From Pseudomonadota bacterium (GTDB taxonomy: Bacteria > Pseudomonadota > Gammaproteobacteria > Pseudomonadales > Moraxellaceae), in NCBI GenBank assembly GCA_021833365.1, contig JAKBFV010000026.1, positions 1 to 32,467 on the forward strand: a DNA stretch of 32,467 bases, in the 5' to 3' direction. Numbering within the stretch: position 1 is the first letter of the stretch; the number at the start of each line of letters is the position of its first letter. A program made the translations under genes and the position numbers. The notes beneath the pieces were generated by a model. The model was not told where the DNA came from. It ran no database searches and saw only the letters and a program-made list of their open reading frames with translations. This document shows, one piece after another, positions 26,283-32,467 of the stretch.

Positions 26283-28540
26283 CGCAGGCGCTGTGCCACC
26301 CGGACGAGCGTCGCCAGCGCTGGCAGCACTTCCTGCCAGCGTCGTGTCTTCAGGCCACAATCGGGGTTGACCCACAGACGTGCGGCTGGAATACGCCGCC
26401 CGGCAGCGCGCAGCAGCGCCTCGATCTGCGCCTCGCTCGGCAGATTGGGGGCATGGATGTCATAGACGCCGGGACCGATGTCATTCGGATAGTGCAGGGT
26501 ATCGAAGGCGTCGAGCAACTGCATCGCTGAACGTGCCGTTTCGATGGTGATGACATCCGCATCCATGGCGATGATGCTCTCCATGATGTCGCCGAACTCG
26601 GAATAGCACATATGCGTATGGATCTGCGTCGCATCCTCGACACCGTGCGCCGCCAGCGCAAAGGCAGCGACGGCGTTGTCGAGATAAGCCTGCCTATCCT
26701 TGCGGCGCAAGGGCAGACCTTCACGCAAGGCCGCCTCATCGATCTGGATGATGGGCAGTCCTGCCGCCTCGAGGTCGAGCACTTCGGCGCGTACCGCCAG
26801 CGCCAGCTGCAGACAGGTGGTGGTGCGCGGCTGATCATCGCGAACAAAGGACCAGTTGAGCAGGGTGACCGGCCCGGTCAGCATGCCCTTCATCGGCTTG
26901 TCGGTCAGCGACTGCGCGTAGCGCGCCCAGGCCACCGTCATCGGTGCCGGTCGCCGCACATCACCGAAGAGGATGGGCGGCTTGACGCAGCGCGAACCAT
27001 AGGACTGCACCCAGGCGTGTGACGAGAAGGCGAAACCCTGCAGAAACTCGGCGAAATACTCGACCATGTCATTGCGCTCGGCTTCACCGTGGACGAGGAC
27101 ATCGAGCCCGAGCTTTTCCTGTTCAGCGACACAATGCGCGATCTGCGCCTGCATCAGGCGCGTGTACTCGGCGTCATCGATCTGACCACGTCGATGGCGG
27201 CTGCGTACGGCACGAATATCCTCGGTCTGTGGAAACGACCCGATGGTCGTCGTCGCATAGAGGGGGCGCGACCAGCGTGCCTGCTGCGCCTGACTGCGCA
27301 CGGCGAAGGATGAATGACGCTGACGACGCAGGCTAGCGATCTCCTGCATGGCGGCAGCGACACGCGCATCATGCACACGCGGCGAGGCACGCCGCGCCGC
27401 CAGGGCGGCGTCGGCAGCGGCGAGCTGCTCGGCCACCGTGGCACGTCCAGCGCGCAAGGCTTGCGCCAGAATTTGCAGCTCCTCGAGCTTTTGCTGCGCG
27501 AAGGCACACCAGGACCTGAGCTCAGGATCGAGGCCGCGCTCCACACTCAGATCCACCGGCACGTGTAGCAGCGAACAGGAAGGCGCCAGCCACAGAGACT
27601 CACCGCGTTCGGCATGGATAGGTGCGATGCGATCGAGCAGCGCTGATAGATCGCTGCGCCAGATATTGCGACCATCGATGACGCCCAGGGAAAGGACACG
27701 CTCCTTGGGCCAGACCGCCGCCCACAGCGCGACCTGCTCAGGCGCACGCACGGCGTCGATGTGCAGGCCCTGCACCGGCCAGCGGCAGATGCGTTGATAG
27801 TGCTCGCCGATACCGCCGAAATAGGTGCTCAGAAGGATTTTGGGACCCGCCTCCGGCAGGAGGCTGTAAGCCTGATCATAAGCATGCCACCAGACGTCCT
27901 CGAGATCGGTGACCAGAGCCGGTTCATCCATCTGCACCCAGGCGACACCCAAAGCCTGCAGCTGACGCAGCAGCTCCTGGTAAAGCGGCAGCAAGCGCGG
28001 CAGGAGGGCGGCGCGGGTGGCGGCATCAGCGCCGCGCGCGAGATAGAGATAGGTGACCGGACCGATCAGGACGGCCTTGACGCGATGCCCCTGCTGCTGT
28101 GCCTCGCGCACCTGATCCACATAGAAGTCGGCCTGCAGATGAAAGGCCGTCTCGGCACTGAGCTCCGGCACGATGTAGTGATAATTGGTGTCGAACCACT
28201 TGGTCATCTGCCCAGCCGCCACGCCTTCGGCGAGATCGGCAGAGCGGCCACGCGCGGCACGGAAATAATCGTCGATGGCATGCGCCCCCGGCCGATGCGC
28301 GCGCGCCGGCAGCACGCCCCACAGCAGACTGGTGTCGAGTACCTGATCATAGAAAGAGAAATCACCGACGCTCTGCCAGTCGAGACGCTCTTGCCGCTGC
28401 CAGTTCTGCTGGCGCAGACGGGCACCCTCGGCGAGCAACTGCTGGCGCGATGACTCACCGCGCCAATAGGATTCGAGCACAAATTTGAGTTCACGTTGCG
28501 CACCGATGCGCGGGAATCCCAGATGATGAATACCGACCAT
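26249..28540 (-). CDS. metE: Cobalamin-independent methionine synthase
   Basis: Transfers a methyl group from methyltetrahydropteroyl-triglutamate to homocysteine to make methionine. The 763-residue protein has the duplicated MetE barrel: it starts [20 protein letters not shown]. The C-terminal half holds [25 protein letters not shown], and zinc ligands in [11 protein letters not shown] and NPDCGLKTR. The frame is open to 28588, but the ATG at 28540 fits the family and has a GGGGG run about 9 nt upstream. It is divergent from metR, which in enterobacteria activates metE with homocysteine as co-effector. The 3' end overlaps the DUF1993 gene on the other strand. Confidence 0.97.
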   Translation of the reverse strand: MVGIHHLGFPRIGAQRELKFVLESYWRGESSRQQLLAEGARLRQQNWQRQERLDWQSVGDFSFYDQVLDTSLLWGVLPARAHRPGAHAIDDYFRAARGRSADLAEGVAAGQMTKWFDTNYHYIVPELSAETAFHLQADFYVDQVREAQQQGHRVKAVLIGPVTYLYLARGADAATRAALLPRLLPLYQELLRQLQALGVAWVQMDEPALVTDLEDVWWHAYDQAYSLLPEAGPKILLSTYFGGIGEHYQRICRWPVQGLHIDAVRAPEQVALWAAVWPKERVLSLGVIDGRNIWRSDLSALLDRIAPIHAERGESLWLAPSCSLLHVPVDLSVERGLDPELRSWCAFAQQKLEELQILAQALRAGRATVAEQLAAADAALAARRASPRVHDARVAAAMQEIASLRRQRHSSFAVRSQAQQARWSRPLYATTTIGSFPQTEDIRAVRSRHRRGQIDDAEYTRLMQAQIAHCVAEQEKLGLDVLVHGEAERNDMVEYFAEFLQGFAFSSHAWVQSYGSRCVKPPILFGDVRRPAPMTVAWARYAQSLTDKPMKGMLTGPVTLLNWSFVRDDQPRTTTCLQLALAVRAEVLDLEAAGLPIIQIDEAALREGLPLRRKDRQAYLDNAVAAFALAAHGVEDATQIHTHMCYSEFGDIMESIIAMDADVITIETARSAMQLLDAFDTLHYPNDIGPGVYDIHAPNLPSEAQIEALLRAAGRRIPAARLWVNPDCGLKTRRWQEVLPALATLVRVAQRLRQEAAAEPAPV

Positions 28541-28638
28541 GACCAACCCCCAAGAATGAAGAATGAGGGCCATGCTAGGCTTGTACAACCATGATTAAAA
28601 ATGGTATTAAATCAGAGGTTCATGAGAAAAAATCATCG
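28541..28638. promoter_or_regulatory. metE-metR divergent control region
   Basis: The 98 bp between the two starts are clearly AT-richer than the genes around them. They contain TTGTACAA (28581-28588), an inverted repeat TGATT/AATCA (28592-28596, 28610-28614), and a perfect 12-bp palindrome ATCATCGATGAT (28632-28643) across the metR start. An exact copy of the enterobacterial MetR box TGAA-N5-TTCA was looked for and not found; only separated half sites occur (TGAA 28557-28560, TTCA 28619-28622). Promoters for both genes must lie here, but no convincing pair was found. Confidence 0.55.
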
Positions 28639-29535
28639 ATGATCGAGCGTCACCATCTCACCATCCTGCGCGAACTCAAACGCCATGGCTCCCTCACCGC
28701 CGCGGCCAGCGCTCTTTGTTTGACGCAGTCAGCGCTCACCCACAGCATCCGCAAGCTGGAAGAACAGCTCGGTACGCCACTCTGGCGCCGCGAAGGACGA
28801 CAACTGCACCTGAGCGCCGCCGGGCATGAACTGATCGACCTGGCGACGCGGGTGCTGCCGCAATTCGAGGACGCCGAGACGCGCCTGGCGCATCTGGCGC
28901 GTGGCCTGCGCGGCCACCTGCGCATCGGCATGGAGTGCCATCCTTGCTATCGCTGGCTGCTCAAGGTGGTCGACCCTTATCTGAAGGCCTGGCCGGATGT
29001 CGACATCGATGTCCGGCAACGCTTTCAATTTGGCGGCGTCGAAGCCTTGCTGCAGTACGAGATCGATCTGCTCGTCACCCCTGATCCGGTCAGTCGCGCC
29101 GGACTGATTTTCCAGCCGGTCTTCGACTATGAGCAGGTCCTCGTCGTCGACGACGCTCATCCCTATACCCAGCGCGCCTGGATCGAACCCGCCGATCTCA
29201 GCGACCAGACCCTGATCAGCTATCCCGTCGACACCTCGCGCCTCGACATCTTTCAGCTCTTTCTGCGTCCGGCCGGGATCACACCGCGCCGCCATCAAAC
29301 GATCGAGACCACCGACATCCTCCTGCAGATGGTCGCCTGTGGTCGTGGTGTCGCCGCCCTGCCACGCTGGCTGGTCGAGGAGTATCGGACGCAGCTGGCG
29401 CTCAGTCCCGTGCGTCTGGGCGAACAGGGGCTGGCCAAGCAGATCCACCTCGGCTGGCGTCACAGCGATACGACGCGCCCCTATCTACAGGGGTTCGTCG
29501 CGCAGGCGCGCAACATCGATGCCCCGGCTGCCTGA
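28639..29535 (+). CDS. metR: LysR-family regulator MetR
   Basis: Regulator of methionine genes. With the start at 28639 it has 298 residues: MIERHHLTILRELKRHGSLTAAASALCLTQSALTHSIRKLEEQLG is the LysR winged helix-turn-helix (about 1-60), and residues about 88-295 form the effector domain (RGHLRIGMECHPCYRWLLKVVDPYLKAWPDVDIDV). The IERHHL start, the MECHPCYRWL segment and the place next to metE together favour MetR. The frame is open from an ATG at 28591, but the shorter start fits the family. Ribosome site weak. It is the last core gene before the accessory region. Confidence 0.92.
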   Translation: MIERHHLTILRELKRHGSLTAAASALCLTQSALTHSIRKLEEQLGTPLWRREGRQLHLSAAGHELIDLATRVLPQFEDAETRLAHLARGLRGHLRIGMECHPCYRWLLKVVDPYLKAWPDVDIDVRQRFQFGGVEALLQYEIDLLVTPDPVSRAGLIFQPVFDYEQVLVVDDAHPYTQRAWIEPADLSDQTLISYPVDTSRLDIFQLFLRPAGITPRRHQTIETTDILLQMVACGRGVAALPRWLVEEYRTQLALSPVRLGEQGLAKQIHLGWRHSDTTRPYLQGFVAQARNIDAPAA

Positions 29536-29574
29536 CCCGGTGCGCGATAAGCCCCGCCGTTCAGGACAGCACTG

Positions 29575-29670
29575 CCGGGCCGCATGACGACGACAGCCTG
29601 ACGGGGCAACCTGCAGAACCTTGCAGATCGGCTCGACCTCGTAGGCATCGCGGTGCCTGTCGATGAAGTC
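29575..29670 (-). pseudogene. IS3-family orfB, N-terminal fragment
   Basis: In the frame -1 to orfA the minus strand reads DFIDRHRDAYEVEPICKVLQ and then VAPSGCRRHAARQ, the usual start of IS3 OrfB transposases before the integrase core. About 250 further residues, with the DDE triad, are absent. The fragment follows the orfA stop as in intact elements. Confidence 0.8.
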
Positions 29671-29672
29671 GT

Positions 29673-29976
29673 TTAGGGCTTGAGTCGGCGGTCGAGCTCC
29701 GCCTGGGCGAAAAACGCTCTAGCAAGCTTCAGGATTTCATTGGCGCGCTGCAGTTCCTTGACCTCGCGCTCATCACTGGTGACGCCCTCGCGAACACCGC
29801 TGTCAACTTCCGCCTTGCGGACCCACCCACTCGTGCAGTGTCTGCGGCCCACAGCCGATCTTGGCGGCGATCGCCTCAATGGCGACCCACAGCGACGAAT
29901 ACTCGCCACGATGCTCCTGCACCAGGCGCACCGCACGCTCACGGACTTCAGGGGAAAACTTCGATGATTTCTTCAT
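29673..29976 (-). pseudogene. IS3-family orfA, frameshifted
   Basis: Helix-turn-helix protein of the IS3 transposase pair, broken. It starts [20 protein letters not shown] at 29976 and reads in frame to PQTLHEWV. There a tandem TGGG duplication (complement of positions 29821-29828) shifts the frame. The other frame continues [16 protein letters not shown] and ends [21 protein letters not shown] with a TAA at 29675-29673. The leucine-zipper region also looks about 10 residues shorter than usual. No active OrfA can be made from it. Confidence 0.85.
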
Positions 29977-30029
29977 GGTGACTCCATTCACTCAGATCAG
30001 GGAGCCTCCACGAAACCCGGGGCAGTTCA

Positions 30030-30170
30030 GCTATCATCCACCTGGTAGGGGCGATACTCATGGAGCAAAACGATGAGTGGGCCGTGCAACGGGCGCGCTC
30101 TATGATGTTGGAAACCATGGCTCCCTTGAGCGATGATGCACGGGTCACGTGGCCCACCATGGCAGCCTGA
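30030..30170 (+). pseudogene. IS256-family transposase, C-terminal fragment
   Basis: From the first base after the IS3 end, the frame reads AIIHLVGAILMEQNDEWAVQ, then RARSMMLETMAPLSDD and ends at TGA 30168-30170. The LVGA-I-L-MEQNDEW-A-QRARYM-type ending is characteristic of IS256 (mutator-type) transposases. Everything upstream, including the DDE domain, has been lost or displaced by the IS3-type remnant. About 45 codons of some 400 remain. Confidence 0.8.
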
Positions 30171-30245
30171 TCGAGCAGCAAACCATGCCTACCCGAGGCA
30201 AGAGTGACCGGCGCTGTTACACCACGCCCGGGGATGCGATCGTGA
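30171..30245 (+). mobile_element. Probable right end of the IS256-type element
   Basis: After the transposase stop, GCTGTTACACCACGCCCGGG (about 30213-30232) and GATGCGATCGTGAC resemble the end of IS256-type elements, which typically read like TACACCACGT-GGGACACGATC. The exact end cannot be fixed because the partner repeat is missing. Confidence 0.5.
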
Positions 30246-30265
30246 CGGGGCGCCCTGCAACAAAG

Positions 30266-30310
30266 CAAGTTAACTTGTCAGGAAATAATTCTACTAGAAT
30301 TAACCTAAGG
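30266..30310 (+). promoter_or_regulatory. Palindromic promoter/operator of the toxin-antitoxin-chaperone genes
   Basis: Two perfect palindromes lie in the 50 bp before the toxin gene: CAAGTTAACTTG (30266-30277) and the 17-bp TAATTCTACTAGAATTA (30286-30302). TTGTCA at 30275-30280 could be a -35, with AATTAA at 30298-30303 as a -10 after 17 bp. AAGG at 30307-30310 is the ribosome site for the GTG at 30318. HigA-type antitoxins normally repress their own operon at such sites. The palindromes are seen; promoter boxes and binding are inferred. Confidence 0.6.
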
Positions 30311-30317
30311 CTTAACA

Positions 30318-30734
30318 GTGAAGCTTGTTATACTAAAACAAGGCCGTTACAAAGTTGCCGCCGTGACTGAGGAAGCGGGGGTTGAGGTGCTGCGCTTCCT
30401 GCGCGCCCTCCCCGCTGACATGCAGGGCAGCGCCGCGGGCCTGCCCGCGTTGTTTCAACGGTATGCCGAGTCAGGTCGGCAACAACTGACCAACGCGGTG
30501 TTCCACGAAGCAAACAAGCAGGAAGGCATCTGGGAATTTATCAAAGGCCGCTTACGCGTCTTTTGCTTCATGGACACGGACGGAACGTTGCTCGTCTTGA
30601 GCCATGGCGCGATCAAGAAGACGCAGAAGGCTGATCCGGCCGAAGTTGCCAAGGCAGTGCGACTGAAGAAGGACTACATGGCCGCCAAGGCAGGCAACAA
30701 CATAGAGTGGGAAGAGAGAAATGAGCGAGCTTGA
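30318..30734 (+). CDS. higB: HigB/Gp49-type toxin of a type II toxin-antitoxin system
   Basis: Probable ribosome-dependent mRNA interferase of the RelE/HigB superfamily, 138 residues. The core is the typical end of the Gp49/HigB fold: GIWEFIKGRLRVFCFMDTDGTLLVLSHGAIKKTQKADPAEVAKAVRLKKDYMA (about 71-123), with the strand-turn-strand and the K-K-T-Q-K motif before the last helix. The N-terminal ~65 residues are longer than in small HigB toxins. Start is GTG at 30318, 7 nt after AAGG; no other good start exists upstream. The last 14 bases overlap the antitoxin gene. The toxin-first order is that of hig modules. The gene symbol is by family. Confidence 0.8.
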   Translation: MKLVILKQGRYKVAAVTEEAGVEVLRFLRALPADMQGSAAGLPALFQRYAESGRQQLTNAVFHEANKQEGIWEFIKGRLRVFCFMDTDGTLLVLSHGAIKKTQKADPAEVAKAVRLKKDYMAAKAGNNIEWEERNERA

Positions 30735-31119
30735 TGAGCAGTTGGCATGGCTGACCGATGTTGAGAAGTCGCCGGAGAATACCGCCGAGCATGTAAAGAT
30801 GGACTTCGCCGTAGGCGTGGAGCGGCGCATGACCCAAGTTGGCATGTCACGCGCCGATCTAGCACGCCGTCTTGGAACTAGTGCCGCAGCGGTCACTATG
30901 GCCTTGCGCGGCGACGCGAACCTGACCATCGACCGCATGGTGAGGATGGCACATGCCTTGGACGCAACGGTACACGTCCATCTGGCCGCAAAAACGAGCC
31001 GCGTGAAGTGGTTTGAAGTGCATGATGATGCGCGCAGGGAACAAATCACCAATGCGCAAACCTGGGCGAAGGTGCAAAAGGAGGGCAGCCATGGACAAGC
31101 CGTTACCATTGCAGCTTGA
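30721..31119 (+). CDS. higA: HigA-type antitoxin, XRE family, with C-terminal extension
   Basis: DNA-binding antitoxin, 132 residues. An acidic N-terminal part (MSELDEQLAWLTDVEKSPENTAEHVKMDF) precedes an XRE helix-turn-helix (about 34-80): GVERRMTQVGMSRADLARRLGTSAAAVTMALRGDANLTIDRMVRMAHALD. It then has HVHLAAKT and about 40 further residues (SRVKWFEVHDDARREQITNAQTWAKVQKEG). Such C-terminal extensions with aromatic residues are where chaperone-dependent antitoxins carry their chaperone-binding segment; here WFEV is the candidate. GAGAGA lies just before the ATG at 30721, which overlaps the toxin gene. It overlaps the next gene by 29 bp. Confidence 0.85.
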   Translation: MSELDEQLAWLTDVEKSPENTAEHVKMDFAVGVERRMTQVGMSRADLARRLGTSAAAVTMALRGDANLTIDRMVRMAHALDATVHVHLAAKTSRVKWFEVHDDARREQITNAQTWAKVQKEGSHGQAVTIAA

Positions 31120-31525
31120 GGAGATTTTTTTCCCCGTCCAGCAAGTACATGCAAACCCGGAACATGATCCGACAGGTGACCGTACCGGCACCAAGATTCT
31201 GAACACCTTCAATGTTCAGCAGATTGAGGGGCAATCTGGTGTTTGGGGAGCCGAACTGGTTATCGAGTGCGACCGAGAAACCAGCGTTAACCCACCATAT
31301 TTCTTTAAGCTGCAGGCGTTCGCGATGGTGCGCGCGGATAACTCGCTGGACAATGCAGGGGCACAGGCCCTAGCTACTACTATTACCTTTTCTGCGCTCG
31401 TGGGCGCTGCCAGGGAACGATTGATGGATTTGACCTCGCGCGCACCGTGGGGCCGATTCATGATGGGTGTCATGCAATTGCAGACGCAACCTATCTCGGC
31501 CGGTGCTGGCGGGGCGAAAAACTGA
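31091..31525 (+). CDS. SecB-like chaperone of a toxin-antitoxin-chaperone module
   Basis: A 144-residue protein starting MDKPLPLQLEEIFFPVQQVH with GGAGGG 4 nt before the ATG. The pattern is that of the SecB fold: an N-terminal strand LQLEEIFFPVQQVHANPEHD; strands GAELVIECDRE and NPPYFFKLQAFAMVRAD; and a C-terminal helix plus tail ALVGAARERLMDLTSRAPWGRFMMGVMQL, comparable with SecB's [28 protein letters not shown]. Identity is low, so this is a fold-level match by eye. The overlap with the antitoxin gene and the toxin-antitoxin-third-gene order match TAC modules such as Rv1955-Rv1956-Rv1957 of M. tuberculosis, where the SecB-like protein protects the antitoxin. The frame is open further upstream (31013), but that part lies within higA. 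Confidence 0.65.
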   Translation: MDKPLPLQLEEIFFPVQQVHANPEHDPTGDRTGTKILNTFNVQQIEGQSGVWGAELVIECDRETSVNPPYFFKLQAFAMVRADNSLDNAGAQALATTITFSALVGAARERLMDLTSRAPWGRFMMGVMQLQTQPISAGAGGAKN

Positions 31526-31826
31526 TATAAGCCGACGCAGCCGCTGATAGTCGTCAATGAAGTGTAGGTAAGACCTGCGGAGCCGCTTTCCGCCCAATGA
31601 CCACCCGATAATGATTGATCCGCCACCGGCACCTCCGGCCAAGTTGTACGGATTGGCCGGAGGGCTGGTTTCAGAGTACTGCGGACGCTGCAATGATCGG
31701 TGTACCAAACCAGCGTAGGTCCGCACCAGGTTGAATCGCCGACTGTGAAACAGAGCACCACCGACTGCCCCCCCCCCCGAAAAGAGGAAACCAACCTCAG
31801 AATGCAGATGGCCGAAACATCTTAGC
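31526..31826. other. Intergenic stretch without a recognised gene
   Basis: About 300 bp between the SecB-like gene and the tnpB remnant. It holds the strong hairpin at 31632-31663 and an 11-base C run at 31768-31778. Open frames on the minus strand across it run into the SecB-like gene and resemble nothing I know. It may be the 3' end of the TAC unit plus debris of the neighbouring IS element. Confidence 0.5.
31632..31663. repeat. Perfect 11-bp inverted repeat (hairpin)
   Basis: CCTCCGGCCAA (31632-31642) and TTGGCCGGAGG (31653-31663) pair perfectly around a 10-nt loop. With one bulge the stem continues outward (ACCGGC / GCTGGT). It lies 107 bp after the SecB-like stop and is followed by GGTTTC, not a T-run. 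It may be a terminator of the TAC operon, a structured RNA, or a recombination-related end. Confidence 0.7.
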
Positions 31827-31832
31827 TACGCG

Positions 31833-32322
31833 GGACTGTGCAAGCTACTCACGGCCTGGCGCCATGGCGCAGCGATGCCCAGTGGGCGCATTGCGCCTTG
31901 ACCGTGCCTCCGGCAACTTTTCCGCCGAGCGTGCCGCGTTCCCGAGGTTCAAGAAGAAGTGCCGGCACGACAGCTTCCGCTACCCCGACCTGAAGCAGAT
32001 CAAACTCGACCAGGGCCATGGGCGCATCTTCTTGCCAAACTTGGCTGGATGCGACTGCGTCTGTCGCGCAAGGTGCTGGGCGAGTTGCGCAATGCGACCG
32101 TGAGCCTGTCCGGCCTGCGCTTGTGTGAGCGCGGGCAACCGCACGACACAGGCGAAGTTCGCTTGCGTCGATTGCGGCTTCGAGGACAACGCCGATGTCG
32201 TCGGCGCGATCAATATTTTGGTGCAGGGACACCGCGCTGCAGCCTGTGGAGAGGTGGTGCAGCAGGCCCCTCTAACCCACCAAAGCGACTATGTGCGGAG
32301 TCATCCATGCGTAGCACCGTAG
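31833..32322 (+). pseudogene. tnpB: Degraded IS605/IS200-type tnpB (OrfB)
   Basis: Remains of a TnpB RNA-guided nuclease gene in at least three frames. First GLCKLLTAWRH (31833-31865), then, after small deletions, RAAFPRFKKKCRHDSFRYPD and QIKLDQGHGRIFLP. A one-base loss near 32034-32037 (TTGCCAAAC for expected TTGCCCAAAC) shifts into AKLGWMRLRLSRKVLGELRN and ATVSLS. At about 32106 the text jumps to the zinc ribbon CPAC-ACVSAGNRTTQAKFA-CVDC and GFEDNADVVGAINILVQGHR, ending at TAG 32320-32322. The RuvC-like catalytic middle is deleted, so it is dead. Confidence 0.85.
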
Positions 32323-32356
32323 GAATCTCAGCCCTTCAGGCCGGGGAGGATGTCCA
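32323..32356 (+). mobile_element. Right end of the IS605-type element (omega-RNA scaffold end)
   Basis: Directly after the tnpB stop, GGAATCTCAGCCCTTCAGGC (32321-32340) and CGGGGAGGATGTCCAA (32342-32357) match my memory of the conserved 3' ends of this IS group, GGAATC...CGGGGAGGATGTCAA. In intact elements this region is the scaffold part of the omega RNA that guides TnpB, with the guide taken from DNA just outside. The element end is therefore probably at about 32357. Confidence 0.55.
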
Positions 32357-32467
32357 ATGCCCGCCGTTCCGCCAGACCTACGCAAACCTGCTCATGTCCG
32401 AGCAAATCTGCCGCTGACTTCCTGCTTCGATGAGGACGGTTTCGCGCGCGCCGTGCGGCACACGCCA
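32357..32467 (+). CDS. Possible partial reading frame running off the right edge
   Basis: An ATG at 32357 opens 37 codons without a stop up to the window end (MPAVPPDLRKPAHVRANLPL, then TSCFDEDGFARAVRHTP). GGGGAGGA about 7 nt upstream would be a strong ribosome site, but it belongs to the conserved IS605-type end, so it may be chance. No family is recognised. A real gene here would be the first one beyond the IS remnant. Confidence 0.3.
   Translation, partial: MPAVPPDLRKPAHVRANLPLTSCFDEDGFARAVRHTP

Larger units (their letters stand above)
29575..30029 (-). mobile_element. IS3-family insertion sequence remnant, one end only
   Basis: On the minus strand the element begins at 30029 with TGAACTGCCCCGGGTTTCGT, the terminal-repeat type of one IS3 subgroup, then carries a broken orfA and the first ~33 codons of orfB. 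The rest of orfB (with the DDE catalytic residues) and the other terminal repeat are missing. The left border is approximate: the similarity fades about 40 bp after the metR stop. Beyond 30029 an IS256-type reading frame continues at once, so the copy seems to have inserted into that transposase gene and later lost one side. Confidence 0.8.

Noticed and set aside
28541-28638. Exact MetR box (TGAA-N5-TTCA)
   Set aside because: Only separated half sites were found, so a specific site was not annotated.
31216-31794. Minus-strand open frames across the end of the SecB-like gene and the following gap
   Set aside because: They overlap a better supported gene, have no clear ribosome site and no family resemblance.
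31526-31826. Integron attC site or CRISPR repeat around the hairpin
   Set aside because: No core RYYYAAC/GTTRRRY pair in the right geometry, no integrase gene and no repeated spacer pattern.

Overview
The window is about 32 kb of GC-rich chromosome, most likely from a gammaproteobacterium of the order Pseudomonadales. The order tyrS - anmK - erpA - uncharacterised gene - argC, with a ribosomal RNA operon directly downstream of tyrS, is the arrangement I know from Pseudomonas and relatives. Thiamine, tetrapyrrole, aconitase B, PNAG and MetE/MetR genes fit a free-living aerobe. I cannot fix the genus; a GC-rich Moraxellaceae-type genome is one possibility.

Layout. Positions 1-228 hold the promoters (P1, P2) and the boxB/boxA/boxC antitermination leader of an rRNA operon read leftward; the 16S gene itself lies outside the window. 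Positions 229-4732 carry tyrS (-), anmK (+) and the leftward argC - uncharacterised membrane protein - erpA group. Positions 4822-10619 form a tight rightward run: hemJ, thiD, thiE, hemL, a DUF3108 protein with a proline-rich spacer, and an MgtC/DUF4010-type membrane protein. Positions 10644-13154 are a redox module: Old Yellow Enzyme-type oxidoreductase, short-chain dehydrogenase and an ArsR-family repressor, with a dyad over the -35 box in front of the first gene. A convergent SRPBCC gene and an orphan GspE/PilB-type ATPase follow on the minus strand. Divergent from the ATPase is an Hpt-HD-GYP signalling protein, then aconitase B, then pgaB-pgaC-pgaD for PNAG without a visible pgaA. A flavin monooxygenase with the Baeyer-Villiger fingerprint is divergent from an AraC-type regulator and a DUF1993 gene. 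metE and its regulator metR are divergent and close the core part at 29535.

From 29536 to the right end the sequence is accessory. An IS3-family remnant, cut off on one side, lies directly against the C-terminal end of an IS256-family transposase, as if inserted into it. Next is a three-gene, mutually overlapping cassette: a HigB/Gp49-type toxin, a HigA-type antitoxin with a C-terminal extension, and a small SecB-like protein. This looks like a toxin-antitoxin-chaperone (TAC) module and is the most interesting system in the window. About 300 bp with a strong hairpin follow, then a degraded IS605-type tnpB whose central catalytic part is deleted but whose zinc ribbon and 3' end remain. A possible new reading frame begins there and leaves the window.

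All functional calls come from reading motifs and from memory of the families; no database search was run.
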